This document shows, piece by piece, positions 11,541 to 21,519 of a DNA stretch of 64,000 nt (its first letter is position 1; each line of letters starts with the position of its first letter). Position numbers and translations under genes: made by a program. The stretch is from Didymella arachidicola (lineage: Eukaryota > Ascomycota > Dothideomycetes > Pleosporales > Didymellaceae). The notes beneath the pieces were generated by a model. That model was not told the DNA's origin and ran no database searches. It saw nothing but the letters and a program-made list of their open reading frames with translations. The stretch spans positions 1,612,001-1,676,000 of the forward strand of contig CM049991.1 of assembly GCA_016630955.3 (NCBI GenBank). The letters run 5' to 3'.

Positions 11541-13757
11541 TTACTCGACGCGCTTCTTGCCTTCCTCGAGGCCCAGCAGCCTGGCGTCACTCTTACCGCG
11601 TTCGTGCTTCGTGTCGACAAGGGAACCGACAACAGGATTGTTCGAGACTTTAGTAAGGCTTGACTGATAGGCTTCGACCTGGTGTGGGAGGCGGTTGAGC
11701 TTGGGCCAATTGACCTGTAATTAATGTTAACTTCTGTATCTGTCGGAAGAACGTACTTGGCAGCATTTACATAGAGGGTGCCATTGGTCCACATAAAGTT
11801 CAGGCAAGCGCCTGCGGTCGCCAGACTAAGAACAAGGAGAAGGTGTAATGGCCAGATCGCGGCATCTGGTGCGCGGCGAGTGAAAGTGCCAACGAAGATG
11901 AAGAAGATGCTGGCAGCAAGAATGTAGGGTATCGACTGAATGAAGATCGGCCTTCGATCGGCGAAGAGGAGCTGGCCACCGATTGCAGAGTCACTGGGCA
12001 GGTAAGTGCCCAAGAAGAGGTCAAATGCGTCTTGCCTCGGTCCATCTCTGAAGTTATTGAGACAATAGCGTGTGATGGAGTTGTTAAGATCTTGAAGCGC
12101 GCCGCCCTTGGTTCGGACACCGAGCCGTGTGAAGTCGGTCTTGAGTGCGCCAGTCCCTGAGTAGGACTTCGAGACAACATCTGCGTTGTCAGCCCAAACA
12201 TTGCGGAACAAGAACTCGAAAGCCTTGTCCTCTTCTGCGCTCTCACCCTCTCGCATCAGGCCAAGGTCAACTAGCATGCGCGAGAGGATGAATCGTCCGA
12301 TCATGCTCTGTACAACGTTTGTGCGGTCAAGGCAGTCCATGCAGTTCGTACGAACCACAGCGGTCTGGTGACGCCTGACCTCAACACGGCTGCCATCACC
12401 AGGCATGTCCACAGCCCGGAAGTAACCGTGCTTCAGGACGTGTGGCTCCAGCTGGTCCATCAACAGCTTCGCTCTGTGCCATTTCAGACCCTTCGTTTCG
12501 GTGTGGAAGTCGAAATAAACGTAGTGGAGGCGGTCCCAAACGGTCTGGGCATTCGAAGGCTCGATGATGTGAAACTTCTCCTCAGTGATCCTATCACCTT
12601 CGACGTTCTCGTTCGGCGATGTAAGTAAGAAATTGACCATCTCTTCATATGCCTCCTTGACTCGCTGCTCACGTCCTTTCTGATTGACCAAGTTGACCAT
12701 CCAGTTATCACCGTACAACCTGATCTGCTCCGCGAAGTGCTTCTTGGCTGCGGGAACAGCTGACTCTACACCGCGGACTTGAAGCTTTGGTGTGTACTTC
12801 AGGGTGTTGATCTCTGTCCAGTACACGGGAACGCTGCCGCGCGTCTGAACGTATGCAAGCACCTGTGTCTCTTTGCCCGGAAGTGCGTTTGCTGTGCCAT
12901 TCTGGTTCGATCCGAAGCCTCCTGGCCCACCAGATGCACTGTCGTTGAGGACGATGGCCTGCTCTGTCTCGTTGAAATTGGAAACGTTTCCGTTCTCATC
13001 AATGCCACGCGAGAAGTATCGTGTTCCTGCCTTGAGTCGCGACCTCCTTGTGATCAGAATGAAAGTGAGGGGAGTGCCCTTGATCGAAGTGTTCTTGATC
13101 TCCATCATTCCATACATGACAGGCAGAATGTAGGGATCGACGTCTGGCGACTGCCCGCTCGAATGTCTGCCATAGCCTGTGCTCAGCCCTCCGCGAAAGT
13201 CGATCAGATCGCTGGAGACGAAGCGGTTCCAGAAGAAGCGGTCGTCGGCGCGCTTCCACAGCGGTATAGAAGGGTCGAGGTGGGCTTGGCGTTGGAAGCT
13301 ATTGGTGATGTCGAAGGAGTATGAGAAGAACAGCGGCGATGTCTTGATCAGCGTCTTAAGCAGAGACAGGTAGTTGTCCTCGTCAGGGTCGTGGAGCGGG
13401 CGCTCGCGCAGCGGCAGGAACTCAGTCGTCACGACCTTGTAGATCATATGTCCTTTTATTCTACCCATAGGCTGAGCCTTGGTAATGACGATAATGTACT
13501 TGTCTTCGCATGCATCAGCCAGCTGTGCGTAGAAGCTCTGAGGGGTGTCTACCTAGTCGCAATTTGATGATGCCAAGGATACCAGCAACGCTGGACACCC
13601 TTTTCGAGCCCAGAAGCTTGCCATCATGCAGACGAATGTCACCAGAGGGACGGTCCACCACCAGGGTTGGTGCAGTGGGCGACGAGGGGGAGGAGAAGGC
13701 GTAGTGCGAGGGAGACGAGTGCACATTGATGTCGCGGTATGGCAGGACGGCGCCCAT
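11541..13757 (-). CDS. SAC1: phosphoinositide phosphatase SAC1
   Basis: Predicted 703-aa ER/Golgi membrane enzyme that removes phosphate from PtdIns4P (also PtdIns3P). Exons are 13757-13553, 13503-11771 and 11714-11541. Introns of 49 and 56 bp keep phase. The last junction joins NGTLY to VNWPKLNRL, a conserved Sac1 C-terminal segment. The Sac domain fills most of the protein, with the catalytic CX5R motif in RTNCMDCLDRTNVVQ (Cys near residue 456). Two hydrophobic segments follow (PYILAASIFFIFVGTF and LLLVLSLATAGACLNF), matching the two-helix C-terminal anchor. Length matches fungal Sac1 (600-700 aa). It is divergent from the Rab5 gene 358 bp away. Confidence 0.95.
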
Positions 13758-14115
13758 GATGGCGGTTACGGAGAGTGCTGAAACTGTAGGACAGCGCGCA
13801 ATGTCGGTCTGGTCGATTTACTGTTCCAGCGTGGAGTTTCAAGTGTGGCGCCTTTCACGGGCGTTGGCGCAATGTTAGCCACGAAGCAGCAACGCGGCCA
13901 CGGTTATGTCATGGCCGCAGGGTCCGGCTGCCAAGCATTGAACCCCGTCACAGGGCAACGACCTTCATCGCTCCTGCACGTTCAACAACACACCAGCCAC
14001 ACCCACCCGCACCCAACGCCCTCACTCCTCGCATCGCCTCCGGGTCTGTCTCACTCCGCTACCACATATCGCCGTCCGAACAGTTCTGGAATCACCCTAC
14101 CGACCTTAGCACAAC
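13758..14115. promoter_or_regulatory. divergent promoter shared by SAC1 and Rab5
   Basis: 358 bp separate the two ATGs. Toward Rab5 the sequence is strongly C/CA-rich (CACACCCACCCGCACCC type), as in fungal 5' leaders. No TATA box is seen in either direction, in keeping with housekeeping genes. Confidence 0.5.
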
Positions 14116-14981
14116 ATGTCGCAGAGAGTACAGCAAGGCGGCCGTCCTGGCGGTTCCAGATTCGCGCAGTTCAAGCTGGTACTGCTGGGTGTGTACATAC
14201 TTGTCGACTTTACTCTTTATGCCCATGACTGACAACGCCCAGGTGAATCTGCTGTTGGAAAGGTTCGCAGCCCTACTAAGGCAGCCGCGATACGAGCTAA
14301 CATGTACACAGTCGTCGCTGGTACTGCGATTCGTAAAGGTGAGCATCCTGAGAGCTATTTCACATCCTTTGGTCTGACATGCCTCCAGGATCAATTCGAC
14401 GACTACAGAGAATCGACCATCGGCGCTGCCTTCCTTACCCAGACTATCGCCCTTGACGAGAACACAACAGTTAAGTTTGAGATCTGGGATACCGCTGGCC
14501 AGGAGCGCTACAAGTCGCTGGCACCCATGTACTACAGGAACGCAAACTGCGCTGTTGTTGTCTACGATATCACACAAGCGGTACGCATCGCATGAGGCAT
14601 TTGATCCGGGCAGCTGCTAATACCACACAGGCCTCGCTCGATAAGGCAAAAGCATGGGTCAAGGAGCTCCAGCGCCAGGCCAACGAGAATATCATCATCG
14701 CTCTCGCCGGTAACAAGCTTGATTTGGTCACAGAGTCGCCCGACAAGCGAGCCATCTCCAGCGCCGACGCCGAGCAGTACGCCCGCGAAGCCGGCCTCCT
14801 TTTCTTCGAAACATCGGCCAAGACGAGCGAGAATGTCCGTGAGCTTTTCACCGCTATCGCAAAGAAGTTGCCGCTCGATCAGGCCGGCCCACGAAACCTG
14901 AGACCCGGCCAGCAAAGACAGGGCGTTAACCTGAGGCCGGAGGCGAACCAGACACAGGGACCTGCAGGCTGCAACTGTTAG
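14116..14981 (+). CDS. Rab5-type small GTPase (Ypt5/Vps21)
   Basis: Predicted 220-aa Rab GTPase of early endosomes. Five exons: 14116-14188, 14243-14262, 14312-14338, 14389-14580 and 14631-14981, joined by four introns of 49-54 bp with good branch points. Exons 2 and 3 are only 20 and 27 nt and encode the P-loop region GESAVGK and SSLVLRFVK. Other signatures are switch I STIGAAF, G3 WDTAGQERY, G4 NKLD and G5 ETSAK. The C-terminus GPAGCNC is a CxC double geranylgeranylation site. DDYRESTIGAAFLTQTI is diagnostic for the Rab5 branch rather than Rab7 or Rab11. It acts in endosome fusion with Vps34-made PtdIns3P. Confidence 0.95.
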
Positions 14982-15284
14982 TGGGCGGATTGTCCATTTA
15001 CTTTGTAGGTAAAGTGCTCGTTATGCGACATTCTACACGACCGATACCATGCCGTTGCTGCTTCCTCTTATCAGTCCGTCTGGTCTTCACTTTTAGGGTA
15101 CATTTGGAACCAGGCGTTCCGGCTTTGCTATGCGTTAAGAGATGAAACTTGGGGCCACCTGACAATTTTAATTATAATGATTCTGCTGCCCCTTTCTATT
15201 AAGTACAGTACGCCTGAACTCCCCACACTGGTGCTGCTTGTATTATCCCGCCTCCCCCGATGTTTCCCTAATACGCCTCCGTTC
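14982..15284. other. convergent 3' region
   Basis: 303 bp between the 3' ends of the Rab5 gene and the secreted-protein gene. AT-rich stretches (for example TTTTAATTATAATG near 15165) may serve polyadenylation. No gene. Confidence 0.4.
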
Positions 15285-15869
15285 TTAAACTCCCTGCTGC
15301 GACGACATACCATTCATCGACTCCCACTTGAACATCCAGCCGTTAGGCTTCTTGTAGCACTTGCCATACTGGCTGACTGTCACATTCGAAATCGGGGAGT
15401 TTGCATTTTCATTCCACTCTGCTGGCTCGCTAGCCGTGGCCGTCATGGTCGTTCCACGGTAGGTCCACGTGCGCTTGAGATAGATCTTCGCCACATCACG
15501 GCCACAACTGAACATGACCTGCTCGTTCTTGATAGGCTTGTTGCGGAAAAAAGTGATGCAAGGGTACCAGACTTTGGGGTCGCACAGTGTCTTCTTCGTC
15601 TTGTTGAAGCATGTGCTAACCCAGTCTGGAACTGGAGGCATCTGCGTCACGTTGAAGTAGACGCGGGATGGCATGGAGGCCTTGTAGTCGGGCATGGGCG
15701 TCCACAATTCGAATTGTTGCATCACCATGCCGGGCGGGGTAACGGGGGCGGGGGCGATGACATGGCTGATAAGAGGGTTGACAGTGTCTATGCCGGTGAA
15801 CTCGGAAGACGGAGCGCCAATTGCGAGGGGAAGAAGCGTCAAGATAGTGCTGGAGAGTGTGAAACGCAT
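15285..15869 (-). CDS. small secreted cysteine-containing protein (194 aa)
   Basis: Intronless frame with a clear signal peptide (MRFTLSSTILTLLPLAIGA, cut before PSSEF). The mature chain is about 175 aa with five cysteines (STC, TLC, YPC, FSC, GKC), several N-glycosylation sites (NVT, NKT) and aromatic-rich beta-type segments. There is no transmembrane helix or GPI signal, so the protein should be released. I recognise no family. Size and cysteines resemble candidate secreted effectors or cell-wall proteins, but this is only an analogy. The single ATG at 15869 starts directly with the signal peptide, which supports the start. Confidence 0.75.
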   Translation of the reverse strand: MRFTLSSTILTLLPLAIGAPSSEFTGIDTVNPLISHVIAPAPVTPPGMVMQQFELWTPMPDYKASMPSRVYFNVTQMPPVPDWVSTCFNKTKKTLCDPKVWYPCITFFRNKPIKNEQVMFSCGRDVAKIYLKRTWTYRGTTMTATASEPAEWNENANSPISNVTVSQYGKCYKKPNGWMFKWESMNGMSSQQGV

Positions 15870-17234
15870 TGTGGCGATTGCTGTCGTGGCTTGGAGAGTA
15901 AAGTGAGTGAGAATGATGGGCTTGAAGGCGCCGCCAGGTTCTGCTTCTTATGCTGGGCATATTTTTGCCTCGCCGCGGACAATTTCAGTTGATCGGAGAT
16001 GTGCGTTTCGAGTAATGCCGCGATGCAGTCGGTGACTTCAGTGGCTGAGGACTGTATCTGCGCTCGTGTCGCTGGATCGGTGGCTGCTGGATAGATGAGG
16101 TAATAGAGGCTCGATGAAAAGAGTAGTAAGTGAGAGTACGCACGTCATTGTTTGATCAGTAGTGAGTCTGAGCTTGGCCTGAATTTGGGTTGATTTGCCC
16201 CTGTACCTGAGATAGTCATGGCTTTGCACTCGCCGTGCTCCCCAGAGCCTGTTCTATGGGCATCCCGGCTCAAACATGTCCTATACATTACCGGTACGTG
16301 CAGAACAGTCTCCCGTTGTATTGCCGAAAGCTCGGTAGCAGGTTCCACTCAGTACCGGTAGAGTTTACGATAGCCGGTGCCGTGTGATGACACCACGTGG
16401 TGGCCATGCAAGGTACTCCTTCAAGAGAGGCTGAAGTAGGGATAATCACTTTTACTAGAAGCAGCAGTTATTCGGTTGGTCACGGACATAGCTGTGTAGT
16501 CAACAGGTATTAATACCGTCAGTAGCCTCAGAAACTGAGACGGTGTCTGCCTATGCTAACATGATAACTGGCCATGTCTTACACTTTATCAATGCTGTGA
16601 TGACGTGAACCATCCAGTCCTGAACGACTAATCTTTCCTACCAGTCAATTGTACATCCAGTGGCCATTGACGTCCAGAGAGAAAGAAGGCTTAACTCACG
16701 GGAGGCCGCGAGGGCTCGAAAGCCATCCTTTCAACGATTGAGACTCCCTTTTCGAACGACGCTTCGGGAACAGAAGTAAGGTATGACACGACACATTCAC
16801 CGGACTTCATGTTGGCCGAGCTGAGACATGACTGGATTGATCGTGCAAATGTTCTAGCGTATCGAATCTTGTGCGAGCTCGCGCCTGCCGATGCACACTG
16901 GTCTCACTCGAACTTACATACCCCGTTTGGAGACCTTTTTTCGTCGTGAAAAGGTACCTTGACTGACTTTCAATATTATTGGAGCCGCCACACCATAGAG
17001 GGTAAAAGGTCTAACTTCATAGTCTTAGCTAGGAAGCCACGCCTCATCGCTCTTACCTTTTTCTGCCGTGCCATGAAGTAGCAGAATCAAAACTAGAGTA
17101 CCAAACTGACTATTTATCTTAGATCTATTATATGTCAACAAAGCTTCAGCCCCGTATTAAAGTTATGCAGTGTCGGACCAGCCACTGCTGTGCAGACATA
17201 TATGATCCGACCGCTCATTTCGGACTGTCGTAAC
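15870..17234. other. intergenic between secreted-protein gene and transposon A
   Basis: About 1.4 kb without a credible gene. It contains the promoter of the minus-strand secreted protein at its left end. A small perfect-stem hairpin (ACCTTTT..AAAAGGT) lies near 16930. Nothing else could be identified. Confidence 0.45.
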
Positions 17235-17236
17235 TA

Positions 17237-17283
17237 ATACCGAGTCCGTGCGCGTGACGCCCACCATCGCGTAACGCCCCGCT
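17237..17283 (+). repeat. left terminal inverted repeat of transposon A (47 bp)
   Basis: Begins ATACCGAGTCCGTGCGCG and is the exact reverse complement of 19296-19342. The outer bases ATA include the TA target duplication. Confidence 0.93.
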
Positions 17284-19339
17284 AAGCAAATCGCACCCCA
17301 TCTTCAACACCCCATAGCTCAGTCAATATGGACTCAATTCAAGAAGCGGCTACAGAATTCGATTTGCGCAATCATAAAGAACAACTTTCATACACAAAGT
17401 TTGCTAAAGCAAAGGGAGTTGATCGGTCTACGTTAGCGCGGAGGCACAAAGGGGTTTCAACTTCTAGGGAGGTCAAAGCAGTTAACCAACGGAAACTCAA
17501 CAACACTGAAGAACAAGAGCTTATTAAGCTTATTAATAAGCTTACTGAGGACGGATTCCCTCCTAACAGGCTTCAAATCCGAAATTACGCGTCTAAAGTA
17601 GCTGGTAGCAGCGTCTCTGATAGCTGGGTTACTCGCTTCCTCCACCGTCACACAGCTGAACTGGTCACCAAATGGGCAACAGGGAAGGATCGCAATCGCC
17701 ACCAAGCTGACTCAGGGGCTTCTTTTGAGGCCTACTTCACACTTCTACACAGCAAGATAGCTGAGTACAGCATTGAGCCTCAGCACATGTACAATATGGA
17801 TGAGAAGGGCTTCATGATCGGGGTACTTGAACGTGCAAAACGAGTGTTCTCCCGGCCACTGTGGGACAGCAAGCAAGTCAGAGGTACTCTCCAAGACGGC
17901 TCACGGGAGTGGATCACGCTTATTGCTTGCATAAGTGCCTCAGGGGAAGCCCTGCCAGCAAGCCTCATATACCCAGCAGCCAATCAAGCTATATACTCAG
18001 GCTGGGTGGAGGATATCAAGCCAGGGGAACACTCAGTCTTTGTCAGCTCATCTAGTACAGGCTGGAGCAACAACGAGATAGCTCTTGCCTGGCTTGAACA
18101 GGTGTTCGATCGCGCTACTAAGGCCACAGCACGGAGAAAGTATCGTCTTTTGATACTTGACGGCCACGGGAGCCACGTTACCCCTGACTTTATTGAGTAC
18201 GCCAACCAACGCAAGATACTCGTGATGATCCTTCCCCCTCACTCAACACACAGGCTCCAGCCACTGGACGTTTGCCTGTTCTCACCTCTGGCACGAGCAT
18301 ACTCAAATGAGCTTACGCAGTTCCTCCAAAGCAGTCAGGGGACCTCTCCAGTCACTAAATCAAACTTCTTACACCTGTTCTGGGCGGCGTGGCAGAGCTC
18401 ATTTCAGGAGTCAACAATCGTCAACTCCTTTGCAGCCACAGGGATATGGCCCCCTGACGCCTCTGCTGTACTCAAACAAGTCAACAACACTTATACAGAC
18501 AAAGAAGAACAATCAGGAGCTCTTAGACCAACAGACTGGAGGCGTATAAGGCAGGTACTTAAGGATCATGTGAAGGAACCTGACAGTGAGGCAGTGCGGG
18601 AGCTGACAGGGGCAATTCACTCTCTTACTGCCCAGGTTGAGCTGCTTACTGAGCAGAACAAAGGCCTGCAGGAGTCTCTTGCACACAGGAAGAAGCACAA
18701 TAAGAAGAGTAAGCCCCTGAGTCTCCAACAGCGGAAGGAGTACCAAAGTCAACCTGTATTTTGGTCTCCTCGGAAGGTCAGAGAGGCACACTATCGTCGG
18801 AAGATCAATGAGCAAGAACAGGAGGAGCAGCATCTTCAAAAGCTACGTCAGAAGCAAGAGCAAGTAGCAATTAAGCTTCAGAGAGCAAGAGAGGCTCAGG
18901 AGAAGCGTACAGAGCGTGAGAGAGCTAAGGAGGTGAGGGTGCAGGAGAAGGCTAAGAAGGCAGCTGAAGCGCAGCGTCAAAGGGACGCTCGTCAAGCTAC
19001 TACTGCTATCCAATTATCCCAAAAGGGTAAGCGTAAAGCCTTAAAAGCTACCTCAGGTAGCAATAAGCGTCAGAAACAAGCTGGTGATGCTGGTGGTGCG
19101 AAAGAAGCCCCTGAGGCACCCTCAGCTCCTCCACCAGTCACTACTCGCCGCGGACGCAACGTTAGGCTTCCAAGTAAATACAAGTAGCACAAGTAGTTCA
19201 CATAGGTCTATTTACTACTCTACTACAATATTATACAATATTTGCTGTTGTTGGTGGCTCAGTAACCTTATTTTTCAACAAGTCGATAGGATCTCAGCGG
19301 GGCGTTACGCGATGGTGGGCGTCACGCGCACGGACTCGG
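17240..19339 (+). mobile_element. pogo-type DNA transposon A, intact
   Basis: About 2.1 kb bounded by long, perfectly matching terminal inverted repeats and TA dinucleotides (17238-17239 and 19340-19341), the target duplication expected of Tc1/mariner-pogo elements. It holds one uninterrupted transposase gene in 17328-19187. Perfect repeats and an open frame imply recent activity. Confidence 0.92.
17328..19187 (+). CDS. pogo/Fot1-type transposase (transposon A)
   Basis: Uninterrupted 619-aa transposase. Residues about 15-45 form a Psq-type helix-turn-helix (VDRSTLARRHKG). Residues about 55-125 form a CENP-B-type DNA-binding domain ending in SDSWVTRFLHRH. The DDE_1 catalytic core carries Asp158 (YNMDEKGF), Asp278 (LILDGHGSH) and Asp314 (LQPLDVCLF). 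The last two are 35 residues apart, so this is a DD35D triad. A charged Lys/Glu/Gln coiled-coil region (about 440-580) precedes a basic tail with GRNVRLPSKYK, also found in the transposase of element B. All catalytic residues are present. It starts about 90 bp inside the left repeat with no intron. Confidence 0.93.
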   Translation: MDSIQEAATEFDLRNHKEQLSYTKFAKAKGVDRSTLARRHKGVSTSREVKAVNQRKLNNTEEQELIKLINKLTEDGFPPNRLQIRNYASKVAGSSVSDSWVTRFLHRHTAELVTKWATGKDRNRHQADSGASFEAYFTLLHSKIAEYSIEPQHMYNMDEKGFMIGVLERAKRVFSRPLWDSKQVRGTLQDGSREWITLIACISASGEALPASLIYPAANQAIYSGWVEDIKPGEHSVFVSSSSTGWSNNEIALAWLEQVFDRATKATARRKYRLLILDGHGSHVTPDFIEYANQRKILVMILPPHSTHRLQPLDVCLFSPLARAYSNELTQFLQSSQGTSPVTKSNFLHLFWAAWQSSFQESTIVNSFAATGIWPPDASAVLKQVNNTYTDKEEQSGALRPTDWRRIRQVLKDHVKEPDSEAVRELTGAIHSLTAQVELLTEQNKGLQESLAHRKKHNKKSKPLSLQQRKEYQSQPVFWSPRKVREAHYRRKINEQEQEEQHLQKLRQKQEQVAIKLQRAREAQEKRTERERAKEVRVQEKAKKAAEAQRQRDARQATTAIQLSQKGKRKALKATSGSNKRQKQAGDAGGAKEAPEAPSAPPPVTTRRGRNVRLPSKYK

Positions 19340-19342
19340 TAT
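19296..19342 (-). repeat. right terminal inverted repeat of transposon A (47 bp)
   Basis: Exact inverted copy of 17237-17283, ending in CGGACTCGGTAT on the plus strand. Confidence 0.93.
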
Positions 19343-19351
19343 AAAGTAATC

Positions 19352-19393
19352 TACCGTGTCCGTGCACTCAACGCGCGTGTTCAGTCAACGCGC
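19352..19393 (+). repeat. left terminal inverted repeat of transposon B (42 bp)
   Basis: Exact reverse complement of 21459-21500, including the outer TA. The inner flank then diverges. Confidence 0.92.
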
Positions 19394-21498
19394 GGCTTTG
19401 CACCCCAACAAGTACCTGCAAAACTAATGCTATAGAGCCACACACAAAGGCAACCATCACAAGAGTTTCTAGTAGAATACTCTGGATACCTATGCGAAAA
19501 TCCTATTCTATCTATATTTGCGCGGAAGCCTGATGTTGCGGCCTCTTGTGGACTGTTTGGGCGGAGGAGATGGGAAGCGTACGGCGGCGGCTGCACCGCC
19601 TACATCACTCATAGCACCACGATTCTGCTTCTTTCTTGGTGCTGCTTCCTGCGGAGCCTTTCGCTTGCCTCTAGCGGGCTTTTGTATAGCTTTTCGAGAG
19701 TCGCGAGCTGCCTTGTCCTGTTCTCTTTGAGCCTTGCGTCTGGCAACTTCTTTGGCCTTCTCAGCCTTGAGCCAGTCACGCTCGTCCTTCTCCCTTTCTC
19801 GTTGCTTCCGTTTATCCTCCTTATCTTTCTCCCTGAGAAGCTTTTGTGTATGCTGTAGCTCACGTCTAGTAACTTTCGCAGCTTCTAACTCCTCCTCATA
19901 GCGTTGCTGTGCTTCCCATCGTGCATCTGCCTCCCGCTTTGATGAAGGAGACCACCACTTCGCGCCACCATGCCACTCTATATCGCGAGCCATTAGCGGC
20001 AGAGCCCGCTGCTTATCCTTCACCCTCTCTTTCTCCGTTAGAATCTCTTTTGCGCCGTTGAGCTCGTACCTAAGCAGCGCATTCTGCACTGAGAGGTGAT
20101 GGATGTACTGCTCTAGCGCCTCTCTAGCTACACGATCATTATCCTTTGTTGCGGACCGAAGCAGCGACTTTGCTTTTAGCCAAGACGGCTCTCCAGTGCT
20201 AGGATCAAGTACTTGCTGCTCAGGCGTTGCTGGCTGTTCTAGGGTTGCTGTTTTGAACCTATCAAGGATAACGTTGGCGTTGGGTGGATGTATGCCGGTG
20301 GCGGAGAACGCCTTAACTATCAGCTGTTCGGTGAAGGTAGACGTCCAGGCCTTCCAGAACAAAGAGAAAAAATCGCTTTTCTTTGTTGGCGTCCATCCCT
20401 AGGTCTTCTAAGTGCGAAGATCAAGCTCATTGGCGTAGTTTTGAGCCAGAGGCTTGAAGCAGACTACGTCAAGTGGCTGCAGTGTGTGGGTGGCATGTGG
20501 GGGAAAGATCATCAGGAGAATCTTGTTGTTGTCGCAGTAGGTGATGAATTCTCTCGTTACATGGCTGCCGTGGCCGTCAATAATAAGCGACCTCCACTTT
20601 CTTCTGTTCTTAGGCTTAGTATAGCGATCGAACACTTGCTCAAGCCAGGTCAATCCAAGGTCGTTGTTCGTCCAGCCATTAGGTGATGTAGTGAAGTGGA
20701 CAGAATGCTGGTTTGGGTCTATTTCATGGACCCAGCTTGCCTGTACAGCTCTTCCAGTTGCGGCGTAGATGATGCCTGGCGGAAGAGCTGTACCATCGGC
20801 AGATATGCAAGCCAGAAGCGTCACCCACTCACGATTGCCATCGTGGAGTGACTGCCTGTACTGCTTCTTGCTGTAGAGTGTCTTATCAAAGATCCTTTTA
20901 GACCTTCCTGTCACCCCAATGGCAAAGCCCTTCTCATCCATATTGTATGTTTGCTCAGGCTCCAGCTTATACTCCGCCATTTTATCGTGCAGAAGCTTAA
21001 AGTATAAGCGGTACTTGTCACCAGAATCAGCCTTGTGGCGGCTGCACTCCATAGGGGTTGTCCAGGCTGAAAGAAGCGTATCTTTGTTGCGGCTGAGGAA
21101 GCGGGTAACCTAGCTATCGCCAGGCTCTTTTCCAAGTATTGGGGTTGCAAAATTCTTAATCATTTGCCTTGTAGGCATAAGGTGTCGTTCTGTGAGTCCT
21201 CTGATATACTGCACAAGTTCTGCCTCGTCACGTGGATGCATGGCGCGCCGATTGAGTCCCTCGTCGGCTCGCGACGCATGAACGCCCTGATCTCTTCGCG
21301 ACAGTGTAGAGCGCCACACCTTGTGTTTTTCGGCCAGCTTCGTGTACGAAGTATTCTTGTCTGAACCTGCTGCGTCTAAATCTGCAAGGGCAGCTTCAAC
21401 TGACATGGTGGCGTTGAGTTATGGGGGCTGCAGAATGAAGATGGTATTTTGGTGCAGTGCGCGTTGACTGAACACGCGCGTTGAGTGCACGGACACGG
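19354..21498 (-). mobile_element. pogo-type DNA transposon B, inactivated
   Basis: About 2.15 kb bounded by 42-bp inverted repeats and TA dinucleotides (19352-19353, 21499-21500). The repeat begins TACCGTGTCCGTGCACTC, similar to element A (TACCGAGTCCGTGCGCG), and the encoded transposase has the same domain order, so A and B belong to one family. The transposase frame has three stop codons. The right TA is shared with element C. Confidence 0.9.
19508..21406 (-). pseudogene. transposase of element B, three in-frame UAG stops
   Basis: A single reading frame of 633 codons runs through with no frameshift but is cut by TAG at 21112-21110, 20410-20408 and 20401-20399. Alignment with transposase A shows the first is the Trp of DSWVTRF (TGG to TAG). 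The other two fall in the variable stretch after NELDLRT, where CAG (Gln) is the likely ancestor. All three are explained by C-to-T change at CpA on one strand or the other. The catalytic motifs YNMDEKGF, LIIDGHGSH and LQPLDVVCF remain, as does the C-terminal GRNIRLPRKYR. The damage is thus recent and limited. Confidence 0.9.
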
Positions 21499-21500
21499 TA
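21459..21500 (-). repeat. right terminal inverted repeat of transposon B (42 bp)
   Basis: Exact inverted copy of 19352-19393. Its terminal TA at 21499-21500 is also the first base pair step of element C. Confidence 0.92.
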
Positions 21501-21519
21501 TCAGCGAGCTGATCACTTC
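21499..21519 (+). repeat. left terminal inverted repeat of transposon C (21 bp, single unit)
   Basis: TATCAGCGAGCTGATCACTT followed by C. It matches the right end in inverted orientation, counting the shared TA. Confidence 0.88.

Noticed and set aside
19508..21406. Three separate small genes on the minus strand
   Set aside because: They are one transposase frame interrupted by three TAG codons and lie within matching inverted repeats.
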